This document shows, piece after piece, positions 47,430-59,219 of a DNA stretch of 64,000 nt. Every line of letters begins with the position of its first letter. The first letter of the stretch is position 1. The position numbers and the translations under genes were made by a program. The notes under the pieces are model-generated. The model worked only from the letters and a program-made list of their open reading frames with translations. It had not been told where the DNA came from and ran no database searches. The stretch covers positions 11,027,430 to 11,091,429 of the forward strand of contig CM057129.1 in NCBI GenBank assembly GCA_029964075.1, read 5' to 3'. Source of the DNA: Patiria pectinifera (Eukaryota; Echinodermata; Asteroidea; Valvatida; Asterinidae).

Positions 47430-47888
47430 TAAAACAAAAAGTTATGTGGCGATGGCCAAGTCTTCAGGAGTCGGACTTATGACCCTAACTCAATGAGCCC
47501 CTTACCGACTTCCATATAGAACTCTTCTGGGACTCGGTACCCGGCCCACCACACCTCCTTCCCTGTCCATCCATGTAACTCGAAAGTCAGGCACCATAAA
47601 GGGAGGAAACGAGGTGGCACCCTAAGCCTTGCTGCCGAGTCAGCAAAAGAACCCCGTACCTATACGCAGATGCCAACCTGGACTTCGCAGACAGTCCCAA
47701 CTTGTGAGTCAGCTTACCGACCGACCGAGCTAACTTCTGTTGGTGAATGACGACGGGGAATTAATACTCTTAAGTGACAGAACCGCAGGCATCCAAAACC
47801 AAAAATGACAACAAGCAGGCTCGAACCCCTAACCCTGGGTCCGCTGTCAGACAGCTTAACAACTAGGCTGTTTGACTAGGTGCTTTTC
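47430..47888 (-). mobile_element. tRNA-derived SINE-like element
   Basis: The minus strand starts with AGCCTAGTTGTTAAGCTGTC (A-box-like, Ser/Leu-tRNA style) and, about 40 nt on, GGGTTCGAGCC (B box). About 370 nt of non-tRNA body follow and end in an A-rich stretch near 47,410-47,445. No second copy is in the window, so boundaries are approximate. Confidence 0.55.
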
Positions 47889-50266
47889 TCTTTGCGTTTA
47901 AAACATAATCCTTATTTCCGCAGTGGGAGAGTTACTCGGTGTTTCATAGCTGCACGAAATCAGCATCGCGCTATACACATGAATGATGTTACGTAACTCT
48001 TTTCTTATCATTCTTATGTACCAAGCAGTTAACTATTCAGAGTCACTACGAGCAATTAACCTTACCAAGCTCGTCCTTATTCTGTCTTATGTTATTGTTT
48101 CGCGGCGCGCTACTTTCGACGGGCAATGACCTATCGCGCTGATTGAGTGAAATTCTAGCAAGTTTCCCTTACCTCATTATATTTATATCAAACTACTGAC
48201 CCGTTTACAAATATTTACGAAGGAATTTTATTTGTTTGATTCTAATTCAGCTCCCTTAAACATTCATCTGTTCTTGTACTTACGCTAAGTCTAGGGAATG
48301 ATGCCATTATAATACAATGTCATGTTAACGTCAGCCGGTGGCATTCGTGAACGCGGGAGTGCAATGACAACAAGTGGCGTAAATGTGTGTAGGCGAGTGG
48401 GGGACCGGGGGGGGGGGGTGACCAAAGCCCGGTCGTGGACATTCCAAAAGCTTCTCAGACGTGGGGGTGGTACATACATATGTATCTTGATCAGTACTAA
48501 TTAAACGGCGTGGGGTTTTTAAAAAAATGGATTCTAGGCGCACTGTGGTGCGATCTGAGGTAATTTCTGACAACTACCAAAGTTTTACCACAAGATCATC
48601 ATTTAAACGTTTTTTTTTTTTCGAGTTTGGAGTCATTAAATCAGCTGTTTTGAGCTAAGTAATCAAATGTAGGCTACATTTGTTTTTCATCCAGGGACGA
48701 AAATCGTTGGGGATTGTCATGTCCCCCAGTTCCCCACCGATCGACACCCATGGTTGGCACGTGCTTCAGAACTACAGACTTTACACGTACATTTTATACG
48801 TAGGGCCTGCGCATACATGCTGTATAGCGTCATTGGTGAACTCGAAAATTCTGAGAGAGACCCGAAAACTTTTGTAAAAGCTTTTCTCTGCGCTTGGGTG
48901 TGTGGGTGGGTAGGGCAATGTGTTTTATCGCACACTGCGGTATTTTCGTAGGCCCCCCCCCCCCCCCCCCCTCTCAAGTTTTCGTAGGCCCCCAAATTGT
49001 TCGTAGGCCCTAGGCACAGTACCTAAACCCCATCAACCCTCAAAATAGAACCCCACCTGACACCCACTATCACTCCTGGATCCTAAACCGAATTTGGAGG
49101 CGAGGGGGATCGGAGTGGTTATTAGTGGATTTGACCTTCGGCAAGCTGGCCGTTGCAAAATTCGGGAGGGGGAGTGGGGACTCATTTGACACTAGGGGGC
49201 GCTCTCATTCTTTCATGTTTTGGTCAATTGAGATTTCAGGAATCAGTGGAGGGAAATTAGACGAACATTCAAGATCGCTTTAATGCCTTGTACCATAAAC
49301 ATTAAGAATAGAAATACTTGAGAATGGTCTGGGTCAATTGTGATGCAATTCAAATGCACGGTTGTCTTTTAAAACCTTTTGAAAAAATGTCAAATGATTT
49401 AGAGGTGTGTCGCATGCCTTTCATCCGAAAACACGGCTTTTTAAGATGAGCAAAGTTTATTCGAGAATCACTTTTGAGCCGGTGTCTGAGGTCATGTTGC
49501 AGAGGACAGATACTGACATTTTGAGCTTGGGTGCATGGATCCAGAGGGCACAATCCAAAAAACAAAACTGAGAAACCTAAGGGAACGTACGCAATCCGCA
49601 CCGATCCGCATCAATCCGCACTGATCCGTTCACTCTGAGCGCATCTTAATAGCGAAACTGTTAAATTGAATGACGTTTTCACATAATTTATTTACTTGTT
49701 AAGTAATAGGAATTCTACGAACTGCTTACTGACTGGATTGACCTGAAATATACAAATATTATAAAAAACGTATGCGGCCTGACGTTGCGGACTTAAACAA
49801 GTCCTTCTGCAGTGGCAAAATAAATGTTTTTTTTAAGTCCGCAATGTCCGGCCGCATTCATTCTTTTAGCAATTTATTTGTTGTTTATATACCTAAGTTG
49901 AATTTGACCTTTTGGAAACTTATCGTCGTCGAATTTTAAATAAATTTCATTTCAATAATAAGAAATGACCAGAATGCAGGTGCATAACAGGATATCTCTC
50001 AATAATTATTTTCGTGCATTTCAATATTTGTCATATTCAAACAAAAACTAATACAATCACACAAATTGTTTAATAACAATCGTCGATTTTTATAGCATAA
50101 ATATTTCCCCAGTACTTTTAAATAAACTGTGCTATCAGATTTTGGTTAATAATGATTGTCCACTGTGCTACATTTCAGTACTTCAAACATGTTGTGAATC
50201 CAATGGCTCAAAACAGATTTATGAATGTGCAAACAATTTGTATTGTCGAAATAATTTTACACTTAC
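47889..50266. other. 3' flank of unit A and intergenic DNA
   Basis: Contains a C-run at 48,954-48,972 and a block at 49,385-49,640 shared with the 3' flanks of B, D and E. An 86-bp hairpin lies at 49,772-49,857. GATCCGCA repeats occur at 49,595-49,630. No gene was seen. Confidence 0.5.
49772..49857. repeat. 86-bp hairpin repeat
   Basis: ATGCGGCC-TGAC-TTGCGGACTT pairs with AAGTCCGCAA-GTCC-GGCCGCAT around a loop of about 33 nt. Confidence 0.85.
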
Positions 50267-50404
50267 TCAATTCATAGTTGTTTCAGGTAAACGGAGGAGC
50301 GATTGAAAAATTGGCAATGCAAATACACACTTCTGTGATCGTGAATATAACACGATAACACGCAATGCCAAACTTTCAATTGCATTTGGGGTGGTTAATG
50401 TTAG

Positions 50405-51247
50405 TTACTCGGAGTAAAGAAGGAAGCCACTGAATGAGGTGAAGCGATTGGCACTACTACTCGACCTACCCTCCATGGTCAGATACACCTCATCTCCGAC
50501 CTTCAGAACCAGCACGGCGCTCCCAGACACCTGCTCTTGACTACTGGTATCACCGCTGTGGCCAGTGACAACCACACCGTTGTTTTTCTTTAGATATATG
50601 TAAATGGTAGTGCTTGTACCATACTCGAGCACAGAAAACGTGAACACGTAGGTGCCCGGCACAGTACAGGTAAATGTACCGGTCCCTAGGTTGAAGTTGG
50701 TACCGGACAGAAGCGTCGTCGTCGCATCGAAGGGCAAACGGTAGTCGCGATTCGAAGAATCAGCCGAGTGGGTCGTCCTCACAACGGTGAACGCTACCCG
50801 CTGGTTGGAGTCGTCTGGTGTCTCCCCTGGCTCACCCTTCTGACCTTTGGCACCGGTTGGCCCGGTTACTCCATCTAAACCTGGTGGCCCTCTCGGACCT
50901 TTCTTTCCGGGCAGACCCATTCCGTCGTCACCTTTAGGCCCAGTGTTCCCAGGAGCTCCCCGATCACCCATAGCTCCAATCGGCCCAATCTCACCTTTCT
51001 GACCTCGATCACCTACATCACCCTTTGACCCCGGCTGACCGTACGGCCCCATCGGTCCTGCCGTCCCAGGCAGACCTGGTATGCCTGGTGAGGCAGCAGG
51101 TCCCTGGCAGCACGTTGGACACACCTGAGACGCACGACTATCACTATCACCGTCAGAGGAGACCGGCCCAGAAACGAAAGCTTGGAGCTTGACAGAGTTC
51201 CCCAGAAGGAGGGCGATTGAAAGAACAGTTGCCACGCAGGTCTTCAT
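50405..51247 (-). CDS. Unit A secreted collagen-C1q domain protein (280 aa)
   Basis: ATG at 51,247 directly follows acceptor TTTCTGTTTACAG; a nine-codon open extension upstream is intron. The protein has a signal peptide ([16 protein letters not shown]), a cysteine cluster changed to VCPTCC, an unbroken collagen stalk with an extra triplet (DVGDRGQKG) ending KGQKGEPGE, and a C1q domain ([39 protein letters not shown]). It is the most divergent copy and its promoter lacks the distal module. A GTAAGTG donor-like site lies 138 nt after the stop. Expected to be a secreted oligomeric recognition protein like units B and D; ligand unknown. Confidence 0.92.
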   Translation of the reverse strand: MKTCVATVLSIALLLGNSVKLQAFVSGPVSSDGDSDSRASQVCPTCCQGPAASPGIPGLPGTAGPMGPYGQPGSKGDVGDRGQKGEIGPIGAMGDRGAPGNTGPKGDDGMGLPGKKGPRGPPGLDGVTGPTGAKGQKGEPGETPDDSNQRVAFTVVRTTHSADSSNRDYRLPFDATTTLLSGTNFNLGTGTFTCTVPGTYVFTFSVLEYGTSTTIYIYLKKNNGVVVTGHSGDTSSQEQVSGSAVLVLKVGDEVYLTMEGRSSSSANRFTSFSGFLLYSE

Positions 51248-51995
51248 CTGTAAACAGAAAAAAAATATGGGCACTCAAGGGGGAAGACGATGGAAAAATA
51301 TTGAAGTGGCATGTATAAGACTTAAATATAAAAGGTTGTCGTCGGTTGCAAAAACAACGCACATGAGTATGGGAAGATTTCACGTCTTCAATATTAACTG
51401 ATCAAGTTCGAAAAGATTCTCTTGAAGCTTCCCATTACTGAACACAATATTTATTGACCGTGTACGAAAATGGAAAATATTTTGGTGTTAGTAGTCGCCG
51501 AATACTTTAAACGAATCCGCCTTTTGACTCATTTGAATGATTGGCAAAGGATCTAGTTTGGCGTACGATAAATTTTGATTTCTTAGTGTCGTCGCAGCAT
51601 GGGTGAGGGATAAGTGTTTAGAGCTAAAGGGGTATTTTTGCCCAGCAAAAATGTTGTGCACGTGTTTCACGAGCACCATTTTTTTCACAACTGCTGTTTT
51701 GTGAACGTCGCGCGAACGTTGGCAATTGTACCGCTATAAAGAGCGCCCCATATTGTCCGATAGTGTCCACGATCGCCCAATTAAGCGCCCTCAGAGGAAG
51801 ATGGTGTCCAGCCTAACCACTCTGCCCTCCCTCATTTCAGCTTCGATTTTATGGAGGTTGGATGACCGGTGAAAGCTTTAATCGTTTTCCTTTCGGCATG
51901 GATAAGGAGTGTGCCCTTGTTGAAGTCTACCCCAACAAAAATCACCTTTCTACGCCACAGTTTCTTAAAAACATTCCTTTACTACGAAAGCTCAC

Positions 51996-52057
51996 CTTAC
52001 TGTAGCTTTCTTAAATCTGTCCGGAAAGGAGTCTTCAACACTCGAGCAGATTGCTGG
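51996..52057 (-). other. Unit A exon 2 (5' UTR)
   Basis: 62 nt, ATG-free, acceptor TTTCAG and donor TAAG/GTGAGC. It carries CTCGAGTGTTGAAGACTC. An alternative donor, CAG/GTAAGG, would need an A-to-G change and is not present. Confidence 0.7.
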
Positions 52058-53373
52058 CTGAAATTAATAAAGCGAAAATGAGCAAAATGTTATTGAATTC
52101 GTTTAGGGATAACTTGGGAGCTGATGGTGTGAGGCATATCAGCTACATTTCAATTGTGAACACAAATTAATATGTACGATTCTCAGTTGAGTGAAATGTG
52201 ATTCGGATTGATTATTGTTAGACTCTAGTGATTGTGTTTGCGTTCAATTCACCAACAGCTTTGACGATTTATTTTATTGGATTAAAATGTTGGCACGATG
52301 TTAAGCCTGACTGGGATGCAACACAAGACTGTTAAACCTTGAGAGAAAAAGTAGAGATTATCTGCGTCAATTTCGCTTTTGTAATTACACCGACAAAACT
52401 GTCAAAATGAAGTCACGGTGTCCAGTAAATCGGCCCAACCACTAAACAGACAAAACCTTTGTCGAACGATAACTAAAACTATTAATTTTATCGGATAGAA
52501 ATGTTGGCTGCATGTTTAGGATGACTGGCAAAACAAGCCTATTAAGTATTGAGAGAAAATACACAGATATCGGCGTCAGTACAATTTTTAAAATAGCAAA
52601 TGCCACGTTCTGTTTGTCAATCGAATGTGTCTCAGAATTTATTGAGGATTTGTAAAATCTGTGTCAACCGCACTGCCAAAATATTCCAAATGTTACACCC
52701 AATTCCACTCTCGCTGAATCCAAAAATATTGAACAGAATCCAAGTTGTATGCTGAGTGGCCCCCTTCCTGCAAACAAGACTGAATTCGTACAGAACCTGA
52801 GCTTAAAACTGTTAACAGCAGAGTATAATAGGGCCGAAAGATTTGTTCAAACATCCACTCCATACATACACGAAATCTACATTCAGCTGAATACATCTAG
52901 ATAAGACAATAAAGACAACTGTGTGCATTGTGTCCGTTTGAAACTTCGCCCTTAAAGAGAAAAGTGTACAGAGTGTATTCTGAATATAGTCTCACTTTTA
53001 TTCAACAATGTTTGAATGTAACTACATGTATAAAATTGTGGAACCAACATGGCGAGGATCGGAACTCAGCGCGCTGGTTTGTCTGTTAGAAAGCTTGTAT
53101 TAGTATCAGAGCCACGCGAGCTAGATCAGTATCAAATGAAATCGTGTTTATAAAATAAACGTGTTTTCTAATTCTCAGTCCAAACAACCAGTGCGGTAGT
53201 ATGCTTGATTTTTCCCCGTTTTGTATGCTTGAGACACAAGCATATAAAGGGCAAAACAACTGTCAGCACTAACCTTCCCATTCTAAATCCTACGTTGATT
53301 AAAAAAACAAAACTGTGCGAAAACTGTGCAACTTTTTCCTGGGGGAAAAACACAATTTTTTTCAAACACTTAC

Positions 53374-53447
53374 CGAGCAAGTTTTGTCTTTGCAGTCACT
53401 TCTCTCAGATTATCGTCTAAAGATGAAGAGAGCTGCACGGTCGTTCT
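53374..53447 (-). other. Unit A exon 1 (5' UTR)
   Basis: Donor GTAAGTG (GT at 53,372-53,373) after CTTGCTCG; ATG-free. The 5' end is estimated from the TATA-like box at 53,472-53,480. Confidence 0.7.
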
Positions 53448-53470
53448 GAAGAGCAGAGCGCCGTTCGTGT

Positions 53471-53560
53471 CTTAAATATTGAAATCGATTCCCCGAGCAG
53501 TGACTGAGCAACTCGGCCCTGCTTGTGATTGGCCCCTGCGCGCTGTCAATCATGCATCAT
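53471..53560 (-). promoter_or_regulatory. Unit A core promoter
   Basis: TATA-like AATATTTAAG, a CCAAT box near 53,527-53,531 and one TGTCAATCA near 53,545. The similarity to the other units then stops, so the distal module is absent. Confidence 0.6.
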
Positions 53561-54220
53561 CGTTTGAAGAAATTACTTGGCTACGGTGATTGAAATTACA
53601 CGCGTGTCTAATCATAGTGAAAAATCGTTTGAATAAAGAGACGATGAATTTGAATAACTAACTGTCTTCAACGAAGACACGATTTAAGACAAAAATATAC
53701 GAATTGGCCAAGAAACAAAAGGAACTGATAAAGGCAAAGTTTCTATCTCACTTCGTGAGAACTTATGAGCCACGGTTGTTTCAAATATAATGACAACACA
53801 TACACGCGACCATGATAACGGTAACGTTGTTCGAACGGCGGTAAACTGATTAGTAGCACAGATGGCGGCGAATGTTTGTAACGCTGACAAATTCCCATCG
53901 GCTATTAGAAGTACAATATCATCAAAGCGAAGGGGACGCAATCTTTGGCGCGTGCTGTTTACACTAGAATCGACTTCTAGATCGAGTCCAAAGGCCAACC
54001 CGATAACCCAGTTTTACCATTCACACAATCTTTGTATAGGCTTTGAGACCCAATATGATTCCGAATCTGGATGACGCCACCTCGGCATCCTTGGAGAAAT
54101 TGAGATATCCAAGATAGCCGCCAATATGGCCTTCAGCTTAATACATGTGTACCCATTGCTAGGCCCTGCAACATTTTGGATATAAAGGGAAGATCTTATT
54201 ACCAGTAGGAGTGCTTTGCC

Positions 54221-54494
54221 GCCAGGCAGCCCACCAGCCGGCCAGGAAGCCCGACAGGCAGCCAGCCGACCAACCAGCCAATTGATCTGAGGAGCCAGTC
54301 AGCCAACCAGCCAGCCAGCAAGCCAGCAAGCCAGCATATCAGCCATCCAACCAGCCAGCCAGCCAACCAGCCAGCCAACCAGCCATCCTATCAGCCAGCC
54401 AACCAGCCAGCCAGCCATCCAGCCAGCCAGCCATCCAACCAGCCAGCAAGCCAGCCATCCAGCCAACCAACCAAACAGCCAACCTATCAGCCAT

Positions 54495-54529
<35 letters not shown>

Positions 54530-54775
54530 TCCATCCAGCCATCCAACCAGCCAGCCAGCCAACCAAACAGCCAACCAGCCAACCAGCCAGCCAACCAGCA
54601 ATCCAGACAGCCATCCAACCGGCGATCCAGCCAGCCAGCCAGCAAACCAGCCAGCCAGCCAACCATTCGGGGAGCCAGCTAGCCAACCAGCCAGCAAGCC
54701 AGCCAACCAGCAGCCAGCCATCCGGGGAGCAAGCCAGCCAGCAAGCAAATAGCCAGTCAGCCAGCAAACTCTGAG
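54221..54775. repeat. CCAG/CCAA tetranucleotide-based satellite
   Basis: About 550 bp of imperfect CCAGCCAG and CCAACCAG units with interspersed CCATCCAG. Minus-strand frames read WLAGWLAGW endlessly in two frames, which identifies them as repeat translation, not genes. Confidence 0.95.
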
Positions 54776-56742
54776 ATCAACTGTTGTTCTTTCTGCATTC
54801 AAAATATGCATTTTAAACAAAAACACTCAAGGCATTTGAATATATTATTTACATTTTATTTTCCAACATAAAGGGATTTTATCGAGGCAATGTTCACACA
54901 CGCGTACACCAAATGGGCCGCTAACTGCAATAAACACGGCAATAAATACACTTCAGCATCAGTAAATAACTTAAGTAAGAACATTTATGATAACAATATA
55001 ATATCCACAGCATCATTGTATTACCAATAAATGAACTTTACATAAAGTACAGGCGTGGTTTTATTATTATTATTTTTTCTTAGGGGGGGTGGTGCAAGGA
55101 ATTTTGTCTTGAAAATAGTGTACATTTTACCCATCTCCGTTAAATATATATCTCAAGTGCAATGAACACGACTACAAAAGTATACTACTAACAGTGCATA
55201 CTGAACCCTTTTAGTCTACAATAATATAGTCAGTCTACAGAATACTAGAAGTGAAACTATTAACTACCTACGCTATTACAACACAAGGCAATTTCAGGTG
55301 CGCGGATTGGCTTGCAAGCATGAGTAGTTGCTCCTATATTTGGTGCTCGTGGTCTAATTAGTAAACATACCGAAATTCGTGGGAAAAGGACAAGGGACTT
55401 TTGGGTTAGGGCACATTTAAGTTTGAAAAAGAATTGTGCACAAGTCTATGGGGATGTCTCTTAAATGTCCAATCCAGGGTAATTATTATATATGTAGTTA
55501 TATATATAGCTATCCACACCAAGTTGCCTACAAGTACATGTATTTTAAAGCGAAATGCCTGTGTTTTATATTACAGCGTGCATACTTGAGCACAATCTAA
55601 CTCTACGATTCGAATTGCATTGGAACCGTTGCATTTTATTTACAGAAGGGAAGCCCATTCAAACAAATTAACGTCAAGCTTTTCAAACCATTTCAGGAAG
55701 GAATTAAATAAAGAACTGTACAGTCAAAGTAATGATAACAAACATGGAATAACATAAATAAGTTATATGGCGTGTCACCTATTCACTATACCAACGCTGT
55801 GATGTATATTTGTTATAACATAATGTAATTCTTTTCTGCTACCATTCTTTAATCATTAATCATTTGTATAATTATGTACAACAAAAATATGCTACAACAT
55901 ATTTCATTGTTTATAAATATATCTCGCTCTAGAATCAAAAGCAACAATTGAAAATATATAATAATTCAAATGCCACATCACTCAAAGCAAAACTGGTTTC
56001 CATTGTAGATCAGCATTTGTCTGTACATCCCTTTGTGCATTTTTTTAAGAGCCTACATTTGTTTACAGTTTTATAGAGTTAACTTTACATTAGTATGTGA
56101 CAACCCTATAAACAAAATAAATCTCTACTGTTTTTAAAACAAAAAGGTACCCTACTGTACACAGGCACTACGTCATGTCTGATATAAAACTCCATCCCTG
56201 TTCCATTCTGACCCCACCCCATTGACATGACCCACTCCTTCCAACCCACCCTAACCCCCAACCCTACCCTACCCTCCCCATAACACCCCTACCCCCACCC
56301 ATTCTGGAATTTGTATTCCTGTGGAGACATTTCTTTGTTCTCGTGTAGTAAAGTTTTCGAGTGTGAAATTGAAGTTTCAAAATGCTCTTATTTTAACCAG
56401 AATTAATTTCCTGGGCTGAAATTTGGACTAAATATCCCTTTTCTAAAACTCTTCCATTTGCGACCGATCAACCTACCTTGGAAATTCCTAGTTTTTGAGT
56501 AAAATCCATATATCTATTTCGTGAAATTCTTGTGGAGACTTATTCATCTATAGAAATGTTCTTCTGGAGACGTATACAATCTTTTGTTCCCTATTGTGTT
56601 CATGTCTCCGTAAGGTAGTAAATTCCAGAACTTGTTTAACAGACACAAATTCAAGTTTGGTATTCCACAGGCTTGTAGACCTGTGGCACATTCAATAGTG
56701 CTATACGTATACATTGTACCAGGACTGGGAATCCCTGTATAT
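54776..56742. other. Intergenic, no gene seen
   Basis: AT-rich, with a C-rich tract at 56,200-56,310. It contains no frame of note on either strand. Confidence 0.5.
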
Positions 56743-57132
56743 TAGGCGTGGGCAACTAGTGAATATCGATATTCACGACCAGTTGTGATAAAACGTTGGA
56801 CTAGTCGCGATGAGCATCACGTTATTTATTTTAATAGCCAGTGTGACTGTCAGCGCGTGCTGCGCTTCATTACGCAAGCAAAATTCATGGACTGTGTAGA
56901 TTGTTTCAGACTTACCGGTACAGTGCAGTGCCGCGGTACGACTACAACGTCGCGGGGAAAAGATCACGGCACAACCGCTAGTTGCATGCGGCATAGCGGA
57001 ATGACTATTCGCGGCAGAACAACTAGTCCCGGCATAACACCTAGTCGACTATTTGGAAATTGATAGTCGTGACTACCAATGCGTTTCAGCTTTGGCGTGT
57101 AGTCGACTAGTCGCACTACTTGAACACGCCTA
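56743..57132. mobile_element. hAT-like MITE rich in ACTAGTCG motifs
   Basis: Ends TAGGCGTG and CACGCCTA. The flanking 8-mers CTGTATAT and ATGTATAC agree at 6 of 8 positions, consistent with an old hAT-type 8-bp target duplication. The interior repeats GACTAGTCG-like palindromes (near 56,800, 57,020 and 57,100). No transposase. Confidence 0.65.
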
Positions 57133-57350
57133 ATGTATACCTTCATCGTTGAAGGTATGCGAGAATGGCATACGTATTACACTATTGAACACACCCCAGA
57201 ATGCTTCAAAACAACGCCAAACTACTTGTTCAATTTTGGAGGGTTATTTTTAATCAACTATTCTGATCAGTGTTCTTCAACCCGCAATACCAAAAACAAC
57301 GCAAAATATATATTCATAATATATATGTCTATTTTTTCGCGAGGAAATAT

Positions 57351-57595
57351 AACCTCAAACACTGCACCTTTGGTGCAAATATAAATCTGCAGTACACATA
57401 AATGCTCGCAACAATTAAGACATTCGAACATCTGCAGGTGAAAACAGGTTATTTCACACGGACAAATCAAATCTCTTAGAAACCTCAAATACTGCACCTT
57501 TGGTGCAAATATAAATCTGCAGTACACATTGACATGTACATACGCAGAACTATTAAAACAATTGGACATCTGCAGCTGAAAAAAGGTTATTTCAC
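57351..57595. repeat. Two-copy tandem repeat, unit about 130 bp
   Basis: AACCTCAAA-ACTGCACCTTTGGTGCAAAT begins both copies (57,351 and 57,481), and both end with a CATCTGCAG-TGAAAA-AGGTTATTTCACA segment. The copies differ mainly by an insertion and a few substitutions. Confidence 0.88.
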
Positions 57596-57937
57596 AAGAA
57601 AGAAAAATATATTTTAGAAATCATCTGCCTTTAAGTTTTCCCTTTTTTTAAAAAATGCTTTATGCAAACGCTCACATTATTCATTAAACACTCACAACAA
57701 CGAATAGTTTCTTTTGTCATTTGTCACAAAAAGACTTTGAAAGTCACAAAACTTTGGTTTTCTTTGTGGTATCTATTTCACACAACACGTACAGCTGCAT
57801 GTCACGGTAAATGACGATAAAGCAATGATCGATTTCCAACACAATACAATGTAGAATGGTTCTTCTGACAATATACTTGTGGAATTTTGTTTTCTTAAAG
57901 TTGCATTCCCTGTGGTATTTGGGAGATTCATCTCGCA

Positions 57938-57991
57938 AATAGATTCCTTTTTCTAAATTGCTTAATAGCAATTTAGAAAAAGGGATCTATT
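57938..57991. repeat. 54-bp hairpin
   Basis: AATAGATTCCTTTTTCTAAA and its complement flank GCTTAATAGC, with two mismatches. Confidence 0.88.
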
Positions 57992-58089
57992 GTGTTGTCA
58001 GAATAATTTCTAGCAACACAAAAGTTATTCACTTTTGAATGAGACATGGATCGAAAAACATCAGCCCATGTTTAGATATTGAATTATTA

Positions 58090-59174
58090 TAGGTTTTCCC
58101 GGCTATTTTAACTCTTGTATCACACGAATTCCCTATATCGATACTTTAATTTCGTCCTCGAACATCACCAAGCTCAACTCTCAATTTGAATTTCAAAAAG
58201 CCACCACTAGATTTCATTTAAGGTTCAGTATAGTTCAAACTGTTACCATTCCGATTCGTCCAAAATCTTTAAAATTCGTCTCGTGAAGCAATCGGCGTTC
58301 AATTGAAAAAGCAAATTCGTTTTTTGTCATTCGTTTTAATGTTCTTGTCGTTACATTTCGTCTCTGGTGACTTAAAACGTTATGATTACAAATGTGCACT
58401 GTCTTTGGACTTGTTTGCGCATTAATTAAATTGTAATTTTTAACAAATATTTCCTTATTAAAGGAAATTATAGCTGTAAGTTGTGAATTTTCTTTGACAA
58501 TTAACATTAAAATCAGAAATTGAACTTTCACAATATGGTCTTTGCTAAGCATATGGAATTTAAGCATTAAGATCAAACACCTTCGTAATGTTGCTCCTTT
58601 ATATATGTATATGAATAAAACAATAGAAATAAGGTATGTCTATCAAAGAACAACATTAAGAAAGTCTTTGAACTTAATGCTTAGTGTCCATGTCATAAGT
58701 GCATATTGTGAAATGTAAATTCCTGACTCTGATGTTAATTGTGAAACACAGAAATAAAAATTCATACCTTACAGCTAACTACTTTTATTTATACATACAG
58801 TAAATAAATGTTGAATTATCATTGTTTTAATACGCATAATTCTTCAAATAAGTCTAAGGATTGGGCGCATTTTCTAATCGTATACAATTTAGGTCACCAG
58901 GGACGAAATGTAATGACAAGAACATGAAATCGAATGACAAAAAACGAATTTGCTTTGTCAATTCAACGCCGATTGCTTCACGAGACGAATTTCAAAGATT
59001 TTGGACGAATCAGAATGCTAACAATTTGAATTATACTGAACCTAAAATGAAATCTAGTGGTGGCTTTCTGAAATTCAAATTGAGAAGTGAGCTTGGTGAT
59101 GTTCGGGGACGAAATTAAAGTATCGATATAGGGATTTCGTGTGATACAAGTGTTAAAATAGCCGGGAAAACCTA
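58090..59174. mobile_element. 1.1-kb long-inverted-repeat element
   Basis: Arms of about 285 bp (58,090-58,375 and 58,890-59,174) start TAGGTTTTCCCGGC and are roughly 90% complementary by eye, separated by about 515 bp of AT-rich sequence. TA flanks both ends (58,088-58,089 and 59,175-59,176). The open frames in the arms mirror each other and carry no domain. Mariner-like or foldback element; superfamily uncertain. Confidence 0.8.
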
Positions 59175-59219
59175 TACTATACAATTTCGAATTATTGGCT
59201 GCTAGAAAATAATTCCCTT

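Noticed and set aside
47815-47885. Functional tRNA gene on the minus strand
   Set aside because: A- and B-box-like motifs are present, but I could not fold a complete cloverleaf with paired acceptor stem, and non-tRNA sequence continues downstream as in a SINE.
54299-54826. Two long minus-strand frames reading WLAGWLAGW
   Set aside because: They are translations of a CCAG/CCAA tandem repeat in which several frames stay open; no start context or unique sequence.
58235-59118. Two open frames with similar content on opposite strands
   Set aside because: They are mirror images caused by the arms of the long inverted repeat and have no recognisable domain.
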